Assembly: GCF_037975245.1 (NCBI RefSeq)
Contig: NC_092567.1
Span: 24,144,376 to 24,208,375 of the forward strand
Length of the DNA: 64,000 bases
Origin: Apostichopus japonicus
Lineage: Eukaryota; Echinodermata; Holothuroidea; Aspidochirotida; Stichopodidae
Reading direction: 5' to 3'
Below the pieces are notes generated by a model. It saw nothing but the letters and a program-made list of their open reading frames with translations, was not told the origin of the DNA and searched no databases. Position 1 is the stretch's first letter, and each line of letters opens with the position of its first letter. Shown here piece by piece: positions 37,013-48,211 of the stretch. A program made the translations under genes and the position numbers.

Positions 37013-37262
37013 TACTGTATGTATGTATGTATGTATATGTGATCTTCCCGCAAGCAGGAACTCGCGAAAGAAGCCATGGAGGCTTGTAGACTCGCAAGCT
37101 GACCGAAGCCAATCTCTCGGCACACATTCATTTAACGTCCATGTCGGGAAGTTGTTATTGAACAACACCCTTGCCAGACGACACACATTGCTGTTGGCGG
37201 GGAATCGAACCGGGGATCTCATGACTGGGAGACGCCGGCGTACTTGCACAGTTACATGGTAA
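37013..37262 (-). mobile_element. tRNA-derived SINE-like element
   Basis: On the minus strand the head contains a tRNA-like segment with a strong RNA polymerase III B box (GGTTCGATTCC within CCCCGGTTCGATTCCCCGCC). A unique body follows, and the tail is a CATA-type simple repeat (TACATACATACATAC, plus-strand side 37,017-37,035). It lies downstream of the ammonium-transporter gene. The tRNA-like part lacks a full cloverleaf, so I do not call a tRNA gene. Confidence 0.6.
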
Positions 37263-38119
37263 TATCGTTTGGATACTTAACAACTTAGCAATTTCGTATA
37301 TTAATGACAAAAAAAGGACAAACTCAAGACGCCAACATCTGCAAGTTGCATAATTACATTGAAAGATATCTTTACTAAATATCTTAGAAACTATGTATAT
37401 TTTCCAGAAATAAATTGCATAATTGCAAGAGTGGGCCAAAAGTAAAATTTGGGAACATCACCTATGGAATACATGGGATCTTTGAGTAAATGTAGGGACC
37501 AATCCCAGGGACCCATTGTTCTTTTGTTTTTGTGTAGGGGGAGTAACTGAGGCGATATATGTATAAATGTATATATAAATGCATATAGGGGCCCGAGAAA
37601 TACTCGGATAAACGATAAAGTAGGCCTACTCTCATTGACAGTACAAAAAGGATTTAATTCCTTCATTCAGTTCAATAAAATGAGGAGATGGGATCATGGA
37701 GGAACGGGGAGAGGTGAGATCCTTGAAGGTCCCCGACCACCCCCCCCCCACTCCCATCTGGGCCCACCGACTCACGCGCTTGAATAGTATTTGCATTATA
37801 TGCACTATATAGCCACACAAAGCAATCCTGCGTCAGTTGATTTAACGGCCAATGTGGTTTTTGAAGAGGCGCAAACTACAACCCTTCGCCCCCCCCCCCC
37901 CCCCCCGCACCGCCATCTCCCCTCCCCCAATGAGTGTATTAACCTTGGAGACACTTTATAAGGGGACTAGTATTACATAATTAACGTATTGGTTAGGATG
38001 AGCGTAAGAAATATAATCTTCATTAGTTTCCATATCGTCCATATGTAAAGAACAGCTTTCGTCATTCTTGCCGTTTTGCTTTCAACTCAGTGAGATCAGT
38101 GTGTTCCAGCAAACCTGAT
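37263..38119. other. DNA 3' of the ammonium-transporter gene
   Basis: The part next to 38,119 must contain the transporter's 3' UTR on the minus strand. C-homopolymers lie near 37,740 and 37,890-37,906. No other gene is recognised. Confidence 0.5.
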
Positions 38120-38190
38120 TTAAACGACTACGTCTGTCTCTTGTTTCCCTGGTGATCCCTTCATATGTATCACTTGTACGTTTGAATTTT
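38120..38190 (-). CDS. AMT-like: Ammonium transporter, exon 11 (C-terminus)
   Basis: This exon was found by splice logic, not similarity. A strong acceptor (TTTCTTTCCATCTTCAAG|AA) lies 605 bp after exon 10. Joining completes the split Glu codon and gives 22 more residues (NSNVQVIHMKGSPGKQETDV, then VV) before TAA at 38120-38122. The whole 11-exon coding sequence is then 1,431 nt, exactly 477 codons with stop. The cytoplasmic tail of AMT proteins is short and poorly conserved, so similarity could not confirm it. Confidence 0.7.
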
Positions 38191-38320
38191 CTTGAAGATG
38201 GAAAGAAAATATTAACAAGAAATACAAAATTAAAAAAATACTCAACAAGGAAGAACATTGAAATCGATCTTTGCAATCAAAATAAACAATCGTTGGCGAT
38301 CATTAGTGACTTATGATAGT

Positions 38321-38364
<44 letters not shown>

Positions 38365-38795
38365 CAACAACTGCAGGAATTGTGAGTGAAAATATCTGGT
38401 TGGTTTAGAATTCGAGTTGTTAATCATAAGTTAGGAATAATATCAAAATGATTGATGAAATCTTACTAAATGATCTCATAATGTTAAATATTCCCTTATG
38501 ATCATGTTCTCTGACAACATCTACAATGTCCTAACCCCCCCCCCACCCGCCCCTACCGCAACGTCTAAATATGATGTATGTTTAAATCAGGGAATGGTTT
38601 CTAACATCATGCGTGACGAGTCAGAAAGATGGTCGTAAACACGTTACAATGACGTATGTATGGCGGGTGTCTTTGGGAGAGTTATTATACGTTCAACGTC
38701 TCCTTCATCCTGATTTCAAATCCAGTACTGAAATCAATGATGACGTCATAGACACGTCATTATGACGTCATCAGTACGACAAGCAATGTACTTAC
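38191..38795 (-). other. AMT intron 10
   Basis: This 605-bp phase 1 intron (donor GACG|GTAAGT) contains a (TA)n microsatellite at about 38,321-38,357 and a C-run near 38,536. Confidence 0.7.
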
Positions 38796-38870
38796 CGTCA
38801 ATGTTTAAGTCATCCAATGATTTTTGCTGATGAGGGTAAGCAGGCTCTCCATGCAGGGTCAGATCAAGAC
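38796..38870 (-). CDS. AMT-like: Ammonium transporter, exon 10
   Basis: It encodes residues 430-453, LDLTLHGEPAYPHQQKSLDD then LNID. The block G-L/M-D-x-x-x-H-G-E-P-A-Y-P is the hallmark of the cytoplasmic C-terminus of AMT-type transporters, which in plant and bacterial homologues makes trimer contacts and regulates the pore. The acceptor is CCATAG|GTCTT and the donor GACG|GTAAGT. Confidence 0.9.
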
Positions 38871-40140
38871 CTATGGATGATGTAATAATAACTGTTGTGG
38901 TCGACAATGGGAGGTTATTGTAAGACACACGCAAAGGCAAGGAAAAGCCAGGTCTGGTCCTAGAGACAATTAAGTCCCCCCCCCCTCCCTTTTTCTGTAC
39001 TCTTCCTTTTTTTTCTGTAGTATATCATGAAATGAGAGTTGACAATATTCTTTATCCCATATTGCCAGTACCTCATCATTGTTTGTGTGCCGACTAAAGT
39101 GACCATGAGCAACCGGTCTGTATTCCTAACTTACTCTTCTCTCGTCAGGCTTGGACATAAAGTTTACCATGGTTTAACAATTAGTTTTAAAAATAAGTTG
39201 TATACCTTGAAAAGGCATTGGTGCTTGATAGATCTTTTACTTGTGAAATTTATTCTTGATTTCAGTGTCCCTTTTTTTTGGATATAGAAAAAGAAAATGT
39301 TATTTTTCCCATTCCACAGGTTACTTACAACCGTCATATCCTTGGACAAGACTAGTTATTGCAACGGTCAAGTTGAACAAGCTCTTGGAATTGCTAGAAT
39401 AAGCACGTGTTAAGACTATACCATTATATAGTCAAGACAGTTTTAAAGTAAGTTGTTACCGTTGTCACATCGGAGCACCTTTCTCGTGTTGGGCTGAGGG
39501 GGGAAGGGGGGGGGACTTAAAATGGGTTAGTCGAGAAATGTTCGTAAAAGGGAGGGTACAAAAAAGGGAGGGTTGCTTACAGATACAAAGTGGTGTCTTT
39601 AGTTTGATTTTTTTAAAGGTCTTGAAGCGATATTGATGGATATTCGACTGTTTTGGTTGTACCGTATATACATGATGTTTATTCATGTACTGTACAGTAG
39701 GAATCTTTATCATAATATTTGCAAATGGCAGGGATTTCTTAACCGATTAACAGTCAAAATTAAGATCTAACGAGAGAGAGCACAGGTTTCAGGATGTTTT
39801 TCTTTTCTTTTCATTCTTTGGCTTCCCGATGGGGGGGGGAGGGGGTGGGGAGAGTGCCCTTTCTCCCAGTCTGTCCAGACGGAAAACGAAAACGAGTAAA
39901 CAGATTCTCGACAAATACACGATGTCTTTATTCAGATGCAACGGCAATATATGTGGCGCTATACAACAATTAAATACAATGCATTAAAGATTAGTACGCT
40001 AAAGTCACAACATATAGCGACATTCTAACAACGATTGAAACAATAATACTTAATGCTGTTTCATTTGTGACACACTGACGCGATTAACTGTAAACTGTAC
40101 AACTTAGAGTTTTACGTGTAAATAAGAAAAATCAAAATAC
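38871..40140 (-). other. AMT intron 9
   Basis: This is 1,270 bp, bounded by ATGG|GTATTT and CCATAG|GTCTT, phase 1. It contains G/C-rich runs near 38,976 and 39,505 and no recognisable element. Confidence 0.8.
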
Positions 40141-40267
40141 CCATTGCTTCGATTTCAGGATCGACGCGAAATATATTGAGGAGTTGGAGGCTTCCGAACA
40201 GAATGATGCAGAGACCAGTACACCAAGCAGCGATAGTCAGGCAACCCAGAGCATTCCACAACCAGCC
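40141..40267 (-). CDS. AMT-like: Ammonium transporter, exon 9
   Basis: It encodes residues 387-428 and one base. It starts GWLWNALGCLTIAAWCTGLC, a transmembrane helix followed by LLNIFRVDPEIEAMG, matching the last AMT helix and the R-V-x-x-E-x-E-x-x-G link to the C-terminal tail. The acceptor is TTTCTACAG|GGC. Confidence 0.9.
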
Positions 40268-41214
40268 CTGTAGAAATAAAAACCAAAATAACATGACACA
40301 GGGACCAAGCGCATCAAGCCGCGATAACTGCAGGCAACCAATAGTAATCCACAATCAACTTTGTCGGAATATAGACATTTAAAAAGAGAGATATGTAAAC
40401 ATTGAGATGAGCAGAGTCGTTTTCTTCATATGCCTTTGATCTGATTCTTCTTTGCTATTTAAAGTTTCTTTTTTTAAATCTATTATTTTATTTCTCTCGA
40501 TTCCTTTCACCTCTTACACTGAGGAACCTTACCAATAACAGAAATAACAAACATTTCAAGCTTGGCTGTAGTTATGGATTACTACCAACTAAAACAAATA
40601 TGGCATGGGGCCGGGTGGGTTGGTAAGTCCTTGTTTTGGACTTGCTCAAGTCTTGGAAACGAAGTCAGATTGATTTAAAGCAGTTTAAAGAAGTTCTTTA
40701 TAATAACTAATCTGTTCTCTATGGGACTTTATGGGACTGTTTTTTCCGATCACGATTCTTGTTAATATTTTTACAAATGTATATACGGAGAAGGAGCACG
40801 ACGCCACTACAGCGTGGGACCAGACCCCAGTCAAAAAGCCCCTCCGGGAGGTGAATATTTGCAGTTTCCATCATTTCCAGAACTTTAATCAGACTATGTT
40901 ATATTGGCAACTGTTGGAGTTAGAAGCAAGCAAATTATGGTCAGTGGAAATCAAAATTTGTGTATCTTCCTTACTGTTTTTTTACATGGCAAGTATTATT
41001 GAGGGAGGGGTAACCAAGAGGGCACCACACAACCCCTGGGGACGCCACTGATACTGAGGATAACTGAAATAATTGCAAGGAAGGAATTTAACATTGGTTG
41101 TGGTTTTTGAATTAACAATGCAGTTTTATCTTTTAGTCTCTTTTTGTTGTTGTTGAGATTACTAGATTTAATGAAATGCATAAGCTAGCATGAACTACGG
41201 TACATTATAATTAC
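40268..41214 (-). other. AMT intron 8
   Basis: This 947-bp phase 0 intron has donor CCTG|GTAATT. The part near 41,008-41,050 contains GAGGGAGGGGTAACCAAGAGG and GACGCCACTG, resembling the edge of a G-rich hAT-like repeat, but I could not define its limits. Confidence 0.6.
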
Positions 41215-41309
41215 CAGGACTGATTCGGCGGTCCACACAACAAACACTCCCTGTACTTCAGAAAATAATGGCGCAGTCAAAACTCCTAAAGTACCACCAC
41301 CTAGATGTA
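41215..41309 (-). CDS. AMT-like: Ammonium transporter, exon 8 (second twin histidine)
   Basis: It encodes about residues 355-386. With the split Val it reads VHLGGGTLGVLTAPLFSE. His356 follows DPVDAVG from exon 7 and is the second of the two pore histidines that line the conduction path in the AmtB/AMT family. The acceptor is TTTCATACAG|TACATC and the donor CCTG|GTAATT. Confidence 0.92.
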
Positions 41310-42064
41310 CTGTATGAAAGCAATACAAAAGCAAAAAAAAAAAAGAAGAGGAAAACACATTAAAAGTTGCATGTAGAATTATTGATCGCATCTCGTTCGA
41401 AATATTTGTATTACACAAAAAATTAGCAAAATCAGTCAATTTTGACAAACATGATCTTACGGCGCTGTCCCAAATATTTTCATGTAAGTATCATAAAGAA
41501 CATAAGCAAGATAAGGAACATAAGTAATAACTTACAGAAATATGCGGTTAGCAAGGGCGGCGGAACCGGGGGGCACAGGGGGCACGTGCCCCCCCCACTT
41601 TTCCTCAGGTTAAAAATGTGCCCTTTCTCTACATAAAAATTGTACCCTTGATCACATTATTAGGTCAGCGATATTTCAGTAAGAGATCTAATCCTAATTT
41701 AGAAATATCAGGGGCGTAGCCAGTATGTAGCACCATAGGCCCGGGCCTATCGTTGATTAACAGACTTTATATGTATAGAGCTGCAGCACTTTGTTGCCTG
41801 TTGTTGTCACGATCGGCGTTCCAAGTTCCAAAACAGCCTTTTCGATAAACATTTGCTACAGTTGTATCAAAGACAATTACTGGCTATAGTTGCAACCAAG
41901 GGCGGCGGAATCGGGGGGGGGGGGGCACAGGGGCACGTGCCCCCTCTTTTCCTCAGGTTAAAAATGTGCCCTTTTTCTACATAAAAGTTGTACTCTTGAT
42001 CACCTTATTAGGTCAGCGATATTTCAGTAAGAGATCTAATCCTAATTTAGAACTATGAATTTCT

Positions 42065-42397
42065 GTGGGTCAAACTCAAAGCTATATCGAATGGAAAAAA
42101 TTGTTAGTATCTCTCCTGTCTGACCACAATGACATTCGCCTGGCTATTCCGAATGTTCTCTGCCTAATACACTTATACCTACTGGCACCAATGAGCGCAG
42201 CCTCCGGAGAGAAATCCTTCTCCGTACAACGCCGGATGAAGACATACTTGCGGAGCACAATTGGTGAAAAACGGTATAAAAATATGCTAATGCTTCATAT
42301 CCATAAAGCAAGAACGGACGGATTAGTTATACGGGACATCGCTAAAGAGTTTACAAAGCGAAACCCACGTCGAATGAAATATTTCGGGAAGTTTTAA
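42065..42397 (+). pseudogene. hAT transposase C-terminal fragment (dimerisation domain)
   Basis: These 110 codons resemble only the last part of a hAT transposase: LYLLAPMSAASGEKSFSVQR and RRMKTYLRSTIGEKR, then LHIHKARTD and NPRRM, the pattern of the hAT C-terminal dimerisation region (usually S-x-A-x-x-E-R/K-S-F-S ... L-R-S-T-M). The N-terminal DNA-binding and catalytic parts of a protein normally 500-700 aa are absent, so the host element is a deleted, non-autonomous copy. Confidence 0.8.
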
Positions 42398-42423
42398 ATG
42401 TTTACTACCACAAGGTTTGTAAC

Positions 42424-42816
42424 CAGTGACGGAGCGTCCATACAGTCAGGGGGCGGATGCCCCCCTGACAGACTCAAATGGACTGCTTGTGCCCTTTTCA
42501 GCTTGTTACCACTTTTCACTTATTCGCGATTATTGACTTTTTAATTGCGCTCTCATTTACCTATTGACATTTGTCACGTTTTGTTGGTGTAATTTTCTGA
42601 CAAAATGGCGATGACACCTATTTATTCTTCGTTTATATGCAAATTAGCAAGGCCCGGAAAGGGTCATTTCCGGCGATCTAGGGAGTATCTTGACTCATAA
42701 AATTTCTGTACGCTTCGCGCCAACCGGTGGTGGCGCTCCGCTTAGATAGTGTCGAAAGCGCCCATACAGACAGACCATTCTCGACCCCCTGATCAATACC
42801 CCTAGCTCCGCAACTG
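42424..42816. mobile_element. MITE nested in the hAT element, with hairpin motif
   Basis: This 393-bp element has left end CAGTGACGGAGCGTCC and right end, reverse-complemented, CAGTTGCGGAGCTAGG. Flanks TTTGTAAC (42416-42423) and CTTCTAAC (42817-42824) match at 6 of 8 positions. Near its right end is the imperfect palindrome GCGCCAACCGGTGGTGGCGC (about 42,718-42,737), shared with three other repeats in the window. Confidence 0.75.
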
Positions 42817-44375
42817 CTTCTAACATTCTGGTGAGTGCCATTATGCATATTCAATTTCAAAAACAAAATTCTAATGCATTTCCTAAATGCATTGCTATAT
42901 TATATTGTAACTTTTTAATAAGCAGAAGCCATTTATAGCCTACTATGAATAATGAGTATAGTTTTAATATCCCATAACCTATCCCATCCTTTCGTATTTT
43001 GACATATTTCATTTGCTTTCATGCATGCATCAATCGCGTGTGCAGGGACTTTATAATGATTTCATCTCATTTTGTCTCGAAAGAAAACTTGTTCCTTGTT
43101 TCCCAATTTGCACATTGGATATTGCAGTGCTAGTATGCATTTTTTCCTTTAGGGTGGGGGGGGGGGCGTTGATGGAGTGATGTGTATACGCAAATAAGAT
43201 AATACAATAAGAGTTATAAAGGGTACTAAATATCAGGCTGCATCAGTCCAATAAAATTTCTGCAAAGTGCCCTTCGACGTCGGTGCCCCCCCCCCCCCGA
43301 TTAAAAGTGCTTCCGCCGCCCTTGGCGGTTAGCGTAGGTTAGGAAGTACACTACAGATGATAGGGGTGGGGACGGGGTAGGGTGCGATTGTGTATTTCTG
43401 TTTATTTTCATGTTTTCATAAATATTTCTTACATTTGCATGCTACATTGAGTCGATATCAATCCGTGTTTTTCTTCAAGAAAAGTGTCAGAAAATAACAG
43501 CAGATTTTTTTCTCTCGATATGTTGCCGCCAAGTTGGATTTGGTTTTTGCTCTGTTGCATATTGAAATGTACGAATGGAAGGGAAGTACATGTGATTCTA
43601 ATACTCTGCGGGATATTAAGGGAAATTTTAAGCACCGTAGGCTTGCGAGGAGCAGTTTATATATTTGTATATCGCCCTCTCTTCAGTATCGTGTTTGGGA
43701 GAGGCAAATGCATGGCGGGAAAATGTCGTCATATGTAGCAGGTCCCCCGTGTAGTGTGAATCATCACTTAAATAACAACGTGCTGCAATATACTGCATCC
43801 CATCACGTCTACATATATACATATATTTCTCACGGAAATGCGATACAATACTAATAATAATAACAATAATATTAATAATAATAGTCGTCGTCGTCGGCGT
43901 CGTTATTGGCGCCGTCGTCGCCATCGCTTGTGCTTTTCTCCTACCTATTCCTGCTTAAGTAACAATTAAATTTATTAAGTTTATTGAATTTGTTTTTTGA
44001 TGATGTGGCGGGGAGGGTGTCAACTGTTGAATTTTTTTCCCCCGCTTTCATTATTGGTTTGCTAATAATCGTACGAATCGTTTCCAAGTAACAATTTAAC
44101 GATCAGTGCATAAGTGAATGTAGCCGATTTAGCATGATGTCGATGCACATTTCCATGGTAACGATGTTTTTCGATACTTTGCTTTTTATCTCGACACTTC
44201 ATCACATATTTACGCTGTCCGGTAAAATAATGATAAATTACCTACAGCTGTTTGAATCCGCAATGTCGCGGAATTATATCTCGGGGTTACATAGCGTTTC
44301 CGGTGTCTCCAGTGACGGCATGAGCCAAGCCCAGCCACCATCATTCACATGTTTAAAGCATGACGCCATACTCAC

Positions 44376-44514
44376 CACCGACGGCATCTACGGGATCGTC
44401 AATATTCAGTTTGAGTACCAGAGCACTAACACCCAGATAAGTCAACGATCCCAGACATCCAATCACAGCTGCGCCCCATGCGTACGCGCTGTTACACCCC
44501 GCGCAAATTGCCAC
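44376..44514 (-). CDS. AMT-like: Ammonium transporter, exon 7
   Basis: It encodes residues 309-354: VAICAGCNSAYAWGAAVIGC, a helix, then LKLNIDDPVDAVG. The A-G-C-N and D-D-P-V-D-A blocks are characteristic of AMT transporters and precede the second pore histidine. The acceptor is TCTTATAAG|GTGG and the donor GGTG|GTGAGT. Confidence 0.92.
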
Positions 44515-45027
44515 CTTATAAGAGAAATAGACAATTCAAACATTCTTATTAACTAGTAGCTTTAAACCATACTGAACGGGTGTTATCAACCAATCGATTG
44601 AAATACATTCTCTAAATCCTTCCTGAGACATCAAGACTTTACTGCGACCCTATTATAAAATTATAGCCAAACCACGTGATTTCTGGTGAAACTTTACGCA
44701 ACCAAATTCAACAATGTTATGACGCCACTTCCTTTAAGATAAAATTTGCATTAAGAAGACTCTGAAATTGTACCTTACATGATGGGGGGGGGGGGAGGGG
44801 GTTGGTAGAGGGCAAGCGATAAAGCCTGACCAGTCCTCGGCGAAGAGGTCGTAGAAGACTCTGAAATGTTACCTTACATCATGGGGGGGGGGGGGGTTGG
44901 AGGGGCGAGCGATAACGCCTGACCAGTCCTCGGCGAAGAGGTCGTAGAAGACTCTGAAATTTTACCTTATACATCACTGAAGACTATAGCAAAGTTAAAA
45001 ACCCTTTTTAGAGGCCAAACGACTCAC
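44515..45027 (-). other. AMT intron 6
   Basis: This phase 0 intron (donor ATG|GTGAGT) is largely made of the tandem repeat at 44754-44972. Confidence 0.85.
44754..44972. repeat. Tandem repeat, 93-99 bp unit, about 2.3 copies
   Basis: AGAAGACTCTGAAAT starts at 44,754, 44,853 and 44,946. Each full unit carries a G-homopolymer (11-14 G) and then GACCAGTCCTCGGCGAAGAG followed by GTC, a segment able to form a short hairpin (GACC...GGTC with inner CCTCG/CGAAG). Confidence 0.85.
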
Positions 45028-45258
45028 CATAGAGGTCAAACCACCATTAATGATTAAGATGATACTCCACTTCCGGACCGGAAGTAAATACTTGACGAGT
45101 AACATCGTCGACAATGCTCCGAAAGACCCACTGATGATGGTATTGACAATAGCCGCAGATACCGCCACACCGTCACCTGGTTGAGATATGGAGACTTGAG
45201 AACCGCCATTAAAAGCGAGGAAGCCAAAGAACAGAACAAGGCCACCAAGAGCCACAAA
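45028..45258 (-). CDS. AMT-like: Ammonium transporter, exon 6
   Basis: It has 77 codons (residues 232-308), phase 0 at both ends. It starts FVALGGLVLFFGFLAFNGGS, a pore-lining helix with the family-typical F-G-F-x-x-F-N-G-G-S block, then AIVNTIISGSFGAL and a further helix. The acceptor is TCTTTACAG|TTTGTG. Confidence 0.93.
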
Positions 45259-46201
45259 CTGTAAAGATGAGCAAATGACGTCATATTCAAGTTACGCCAT
45301 TATTAAATGGTGACTTTAATCCCCCGCCAAAATGATTTTCTTTTGTTGTGACCTGCTAAAGGTGGAAACACTGTTATCAGTGCTGGTTGTTTTCCTCTGT
45401 ACCACGTATAAGTTTTTGAGGAATGACACTTTAAACACATGAGACAATTAAATTGGCTGGACTACTTAGTCTAACAAGAAGACCGTTAAGGTCACTTCCT
45501 CTGATGCAACACAAACTTCAATAGGAAAACAAGAGTTTTATAGCCTCATATTACACTTTTTTCGATTCATTCCATTTTTTTCGTCAAGAGAAAGTGGTGA
45601 TAAACTCACAGTATAAACAGTGCCCTATTGTTCATATATGCAGATTAAAAGGACAAAATTTGGCCGAATTATTAGAATTTATAAACATTCAAATATTACT
45701 TCCTGCACCGAGAAGTCGACGTTAACAGAAATTTGTCCTTAAAGAAGCACTCCAAGGAATGAACAAATGTTACAACTGGCTATCTTGTATAAGACCGGAA
45801 GAACTTTATATAAGTATTTCTTTTACATGGATTTGGTTTAGCTACAGTATAAAATTATGCCTGAAAATCACCCGTTAAGGTTTCAATGTTAGATTGTAGA
45901 GAGTATCATGTACACAGTGGCTTTACTCAGCAAATAAAATGAGGACGGGCTGTTGTGTGGGGCGGGAGGGGGTGTAGGGGTGGGGGGTAGGGCGAGGAAC
46001 TGCAGATACCCAGTTTGTGCTCATGAATCATTGTCTCATTATTTCGGTTACACTTCTGTAACTTGTAAAACTTACTCTTTTTTCTTTTATATTTATTGTG
46101 TACAAAAGCAACGAATTTAGTTCATAACATTGAAATGATCTCACAGACTAAGTTTACATTATTACAGGCTTCTAGGATACTATTGCATTCATCTGACTTA
46201 C
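45259..46201 (-). other. AMT intron 5
   Basis: This 943-bp phase 0 intron (donor CCCT|GTAAGT) is G-rich at about 45,955-45,992. No element is recognised. Confidence 0.8.
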
Positions 46202-46336
46202 AGGGATGGAATGGCCGTTGATATCGTTGGGTGAACCATCATCATTAAAACGACCAATTCGTGGTCCAAGAATCTTACAGCCGACCAAAGCAGCGATCCC
46301 GCCAACCATATGGACTACACTGGATCCAGAAAAGTC
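46202..46336 (-). CDS. AMT-like: Ammonium transporter, exon 5 (first twin histidine)
   Basis: It has 45 codons (residues 187-231), phase 0 at both ends. It starts [20 protein letters not shown], the signature region of the ammonium transporter family. His195 is the first pore histidine and pairs with His356. A cytoplasmic loop with GPRIGRF and DINGHSIP follows. The acceptor is GCTTTCAG|GAC. Confidence 0.95.
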
Positions 46337-47595
<1,259 letters not shown>

Positions 47596-47696
47596 CTGGT
47601 AACTAATGTAGTCTGGTCCTGGGCCTGGTCCTGGGCCTTTCAAAAGCCATCCATCATCTGCCCATACCCAGTGGCTGACCACAGGATAAATAAATC
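47596..47696 (-). CDS. AMT-like: Ammonium transporter, exon 4
   Basis: It encodes about residues 153-186. With the split Gly it reads GFIYPVVSHWVWADDGWLLK, then GPGPGPGPD and YISYQ. The Y-P-V-x-x-H-W-x-W block is AMT-typical and belongs to the helix and loop near the external vestibule. The Gly-Pro run comes from a small in-frame repeat (CCAGGC/CCAGGA). The acceptor is TTGGCAG|GATTT and the donor TACCAG|GTAACG. Confidence 0.93.
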
Positions 47697-47980
47697 CTGC
47701 CAATTACATAGGGAGTTAAACAATAAAATATTTTTGTAAGAAACTCAATAAATTTAAATTAGAAAGATACAGCATGTTATAAAAACCATAGATGCCAAAT
47801 GTGAAGGGAAAGAAATCGGAATGTCGACAATCTGACAAAAATCAGTAAAAATGAAAGTAAAAGAGAACTGTAAAAATAAAAGAGAAATGTAAAAGTTAAA
47901 AACAAGGTCAATGTTACCGGTATTTATTAAATAATATATTAAGTTTCAAGGTTAACCTTATAGGCACAAATTAAGTTTAC

Positions 47981-48211
47981 CTGTGATAACAATGGAATAG
48001 ATGATGTAAGCTTCAAACGCTACTCGCTCGGCCAAAGCACCACTGACAATTGTAACAGCCGTTGCGGCGAATACGAATTGGAAAAAGAAATGAGTAAGTT
48101 TGTGGTCAGACATTCGTGAGAAGAAGAAGTAGCCATGGCCGATGAAGGGATTAGACGGCTCTCCGAAAGCGAAGGCGTACCCGACAGCCCAGTAGGTGAT
48201 ACATCCGAAAA
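47981..48211 (-). CDS. AMT-like: Ammonium transporter, exon 3
   Basis: It encodes about residues 76-152: [20 protein letters not shown], then a loop and [20 protein letters not shown] with ERV. The Q-F-x-F-A-A-T-A-x-T-I-V-S-G-x-x-A-E-R block is the AMT selectivity-vestibule helix region. The acceptor is TTTTCTCTTCAG|TTTTCGG and the donor CACAG|GTAAAC. A SINE ends only about 25 bp upstream of the acceptor. Confidence 0.95.

Larger units (their letters stand above)
41552..43324 (+). mobile_element. hAT transposon, internally rearranged, perfect 8-bp target duplication
   Basis: This is 1,773 bp. The left end is CAAGGGCGGCGGAACCGGGG and the right end, reverse-complemented, is CAAGGGCGGCGGAAGCACTT. 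Both flanks are GCGGTTAG (41544-41551 and 43325-43332). The first about 157 bp (41552-41708) is repeated directly at 41897-42055, so the element has a doubled left terminus with about 190 bp of other sequence between, itself starting CAGGGGCGTAGCCAG. It contains a transposase C-terminus (42065-42397) and a nested MITE. Confidence 0.9.
41310..44375 (-). other. AMT intron 7 (3.1 kb, carries a hAT element)
   Basis: This phase 1 intron lies between GGTG|GTGAGT and ATACAG|TACATC. It holds the hAT element at 41552-43324, and further on an (AAT)n/(GTC)n microsatellite near 43,850-43,925. The coding frame of the gene is unaffected. Confidence 0.85.

Noticed and set aside
37190-37262. tRNA gene on the minus strand
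   Set aside because: The B box is good, but there is no complete cloverleaf and it is joined to a SINE-like body with a simple-repeat tail.
44470-44514. Apparent frameshift in AMT exon 7 between the AGCN and YAWG blocks
   Set aside because: On careful rereading of the reverse complement the frame is continuous (AGCNSAYAWG); the shift was a transcription slip of mine.
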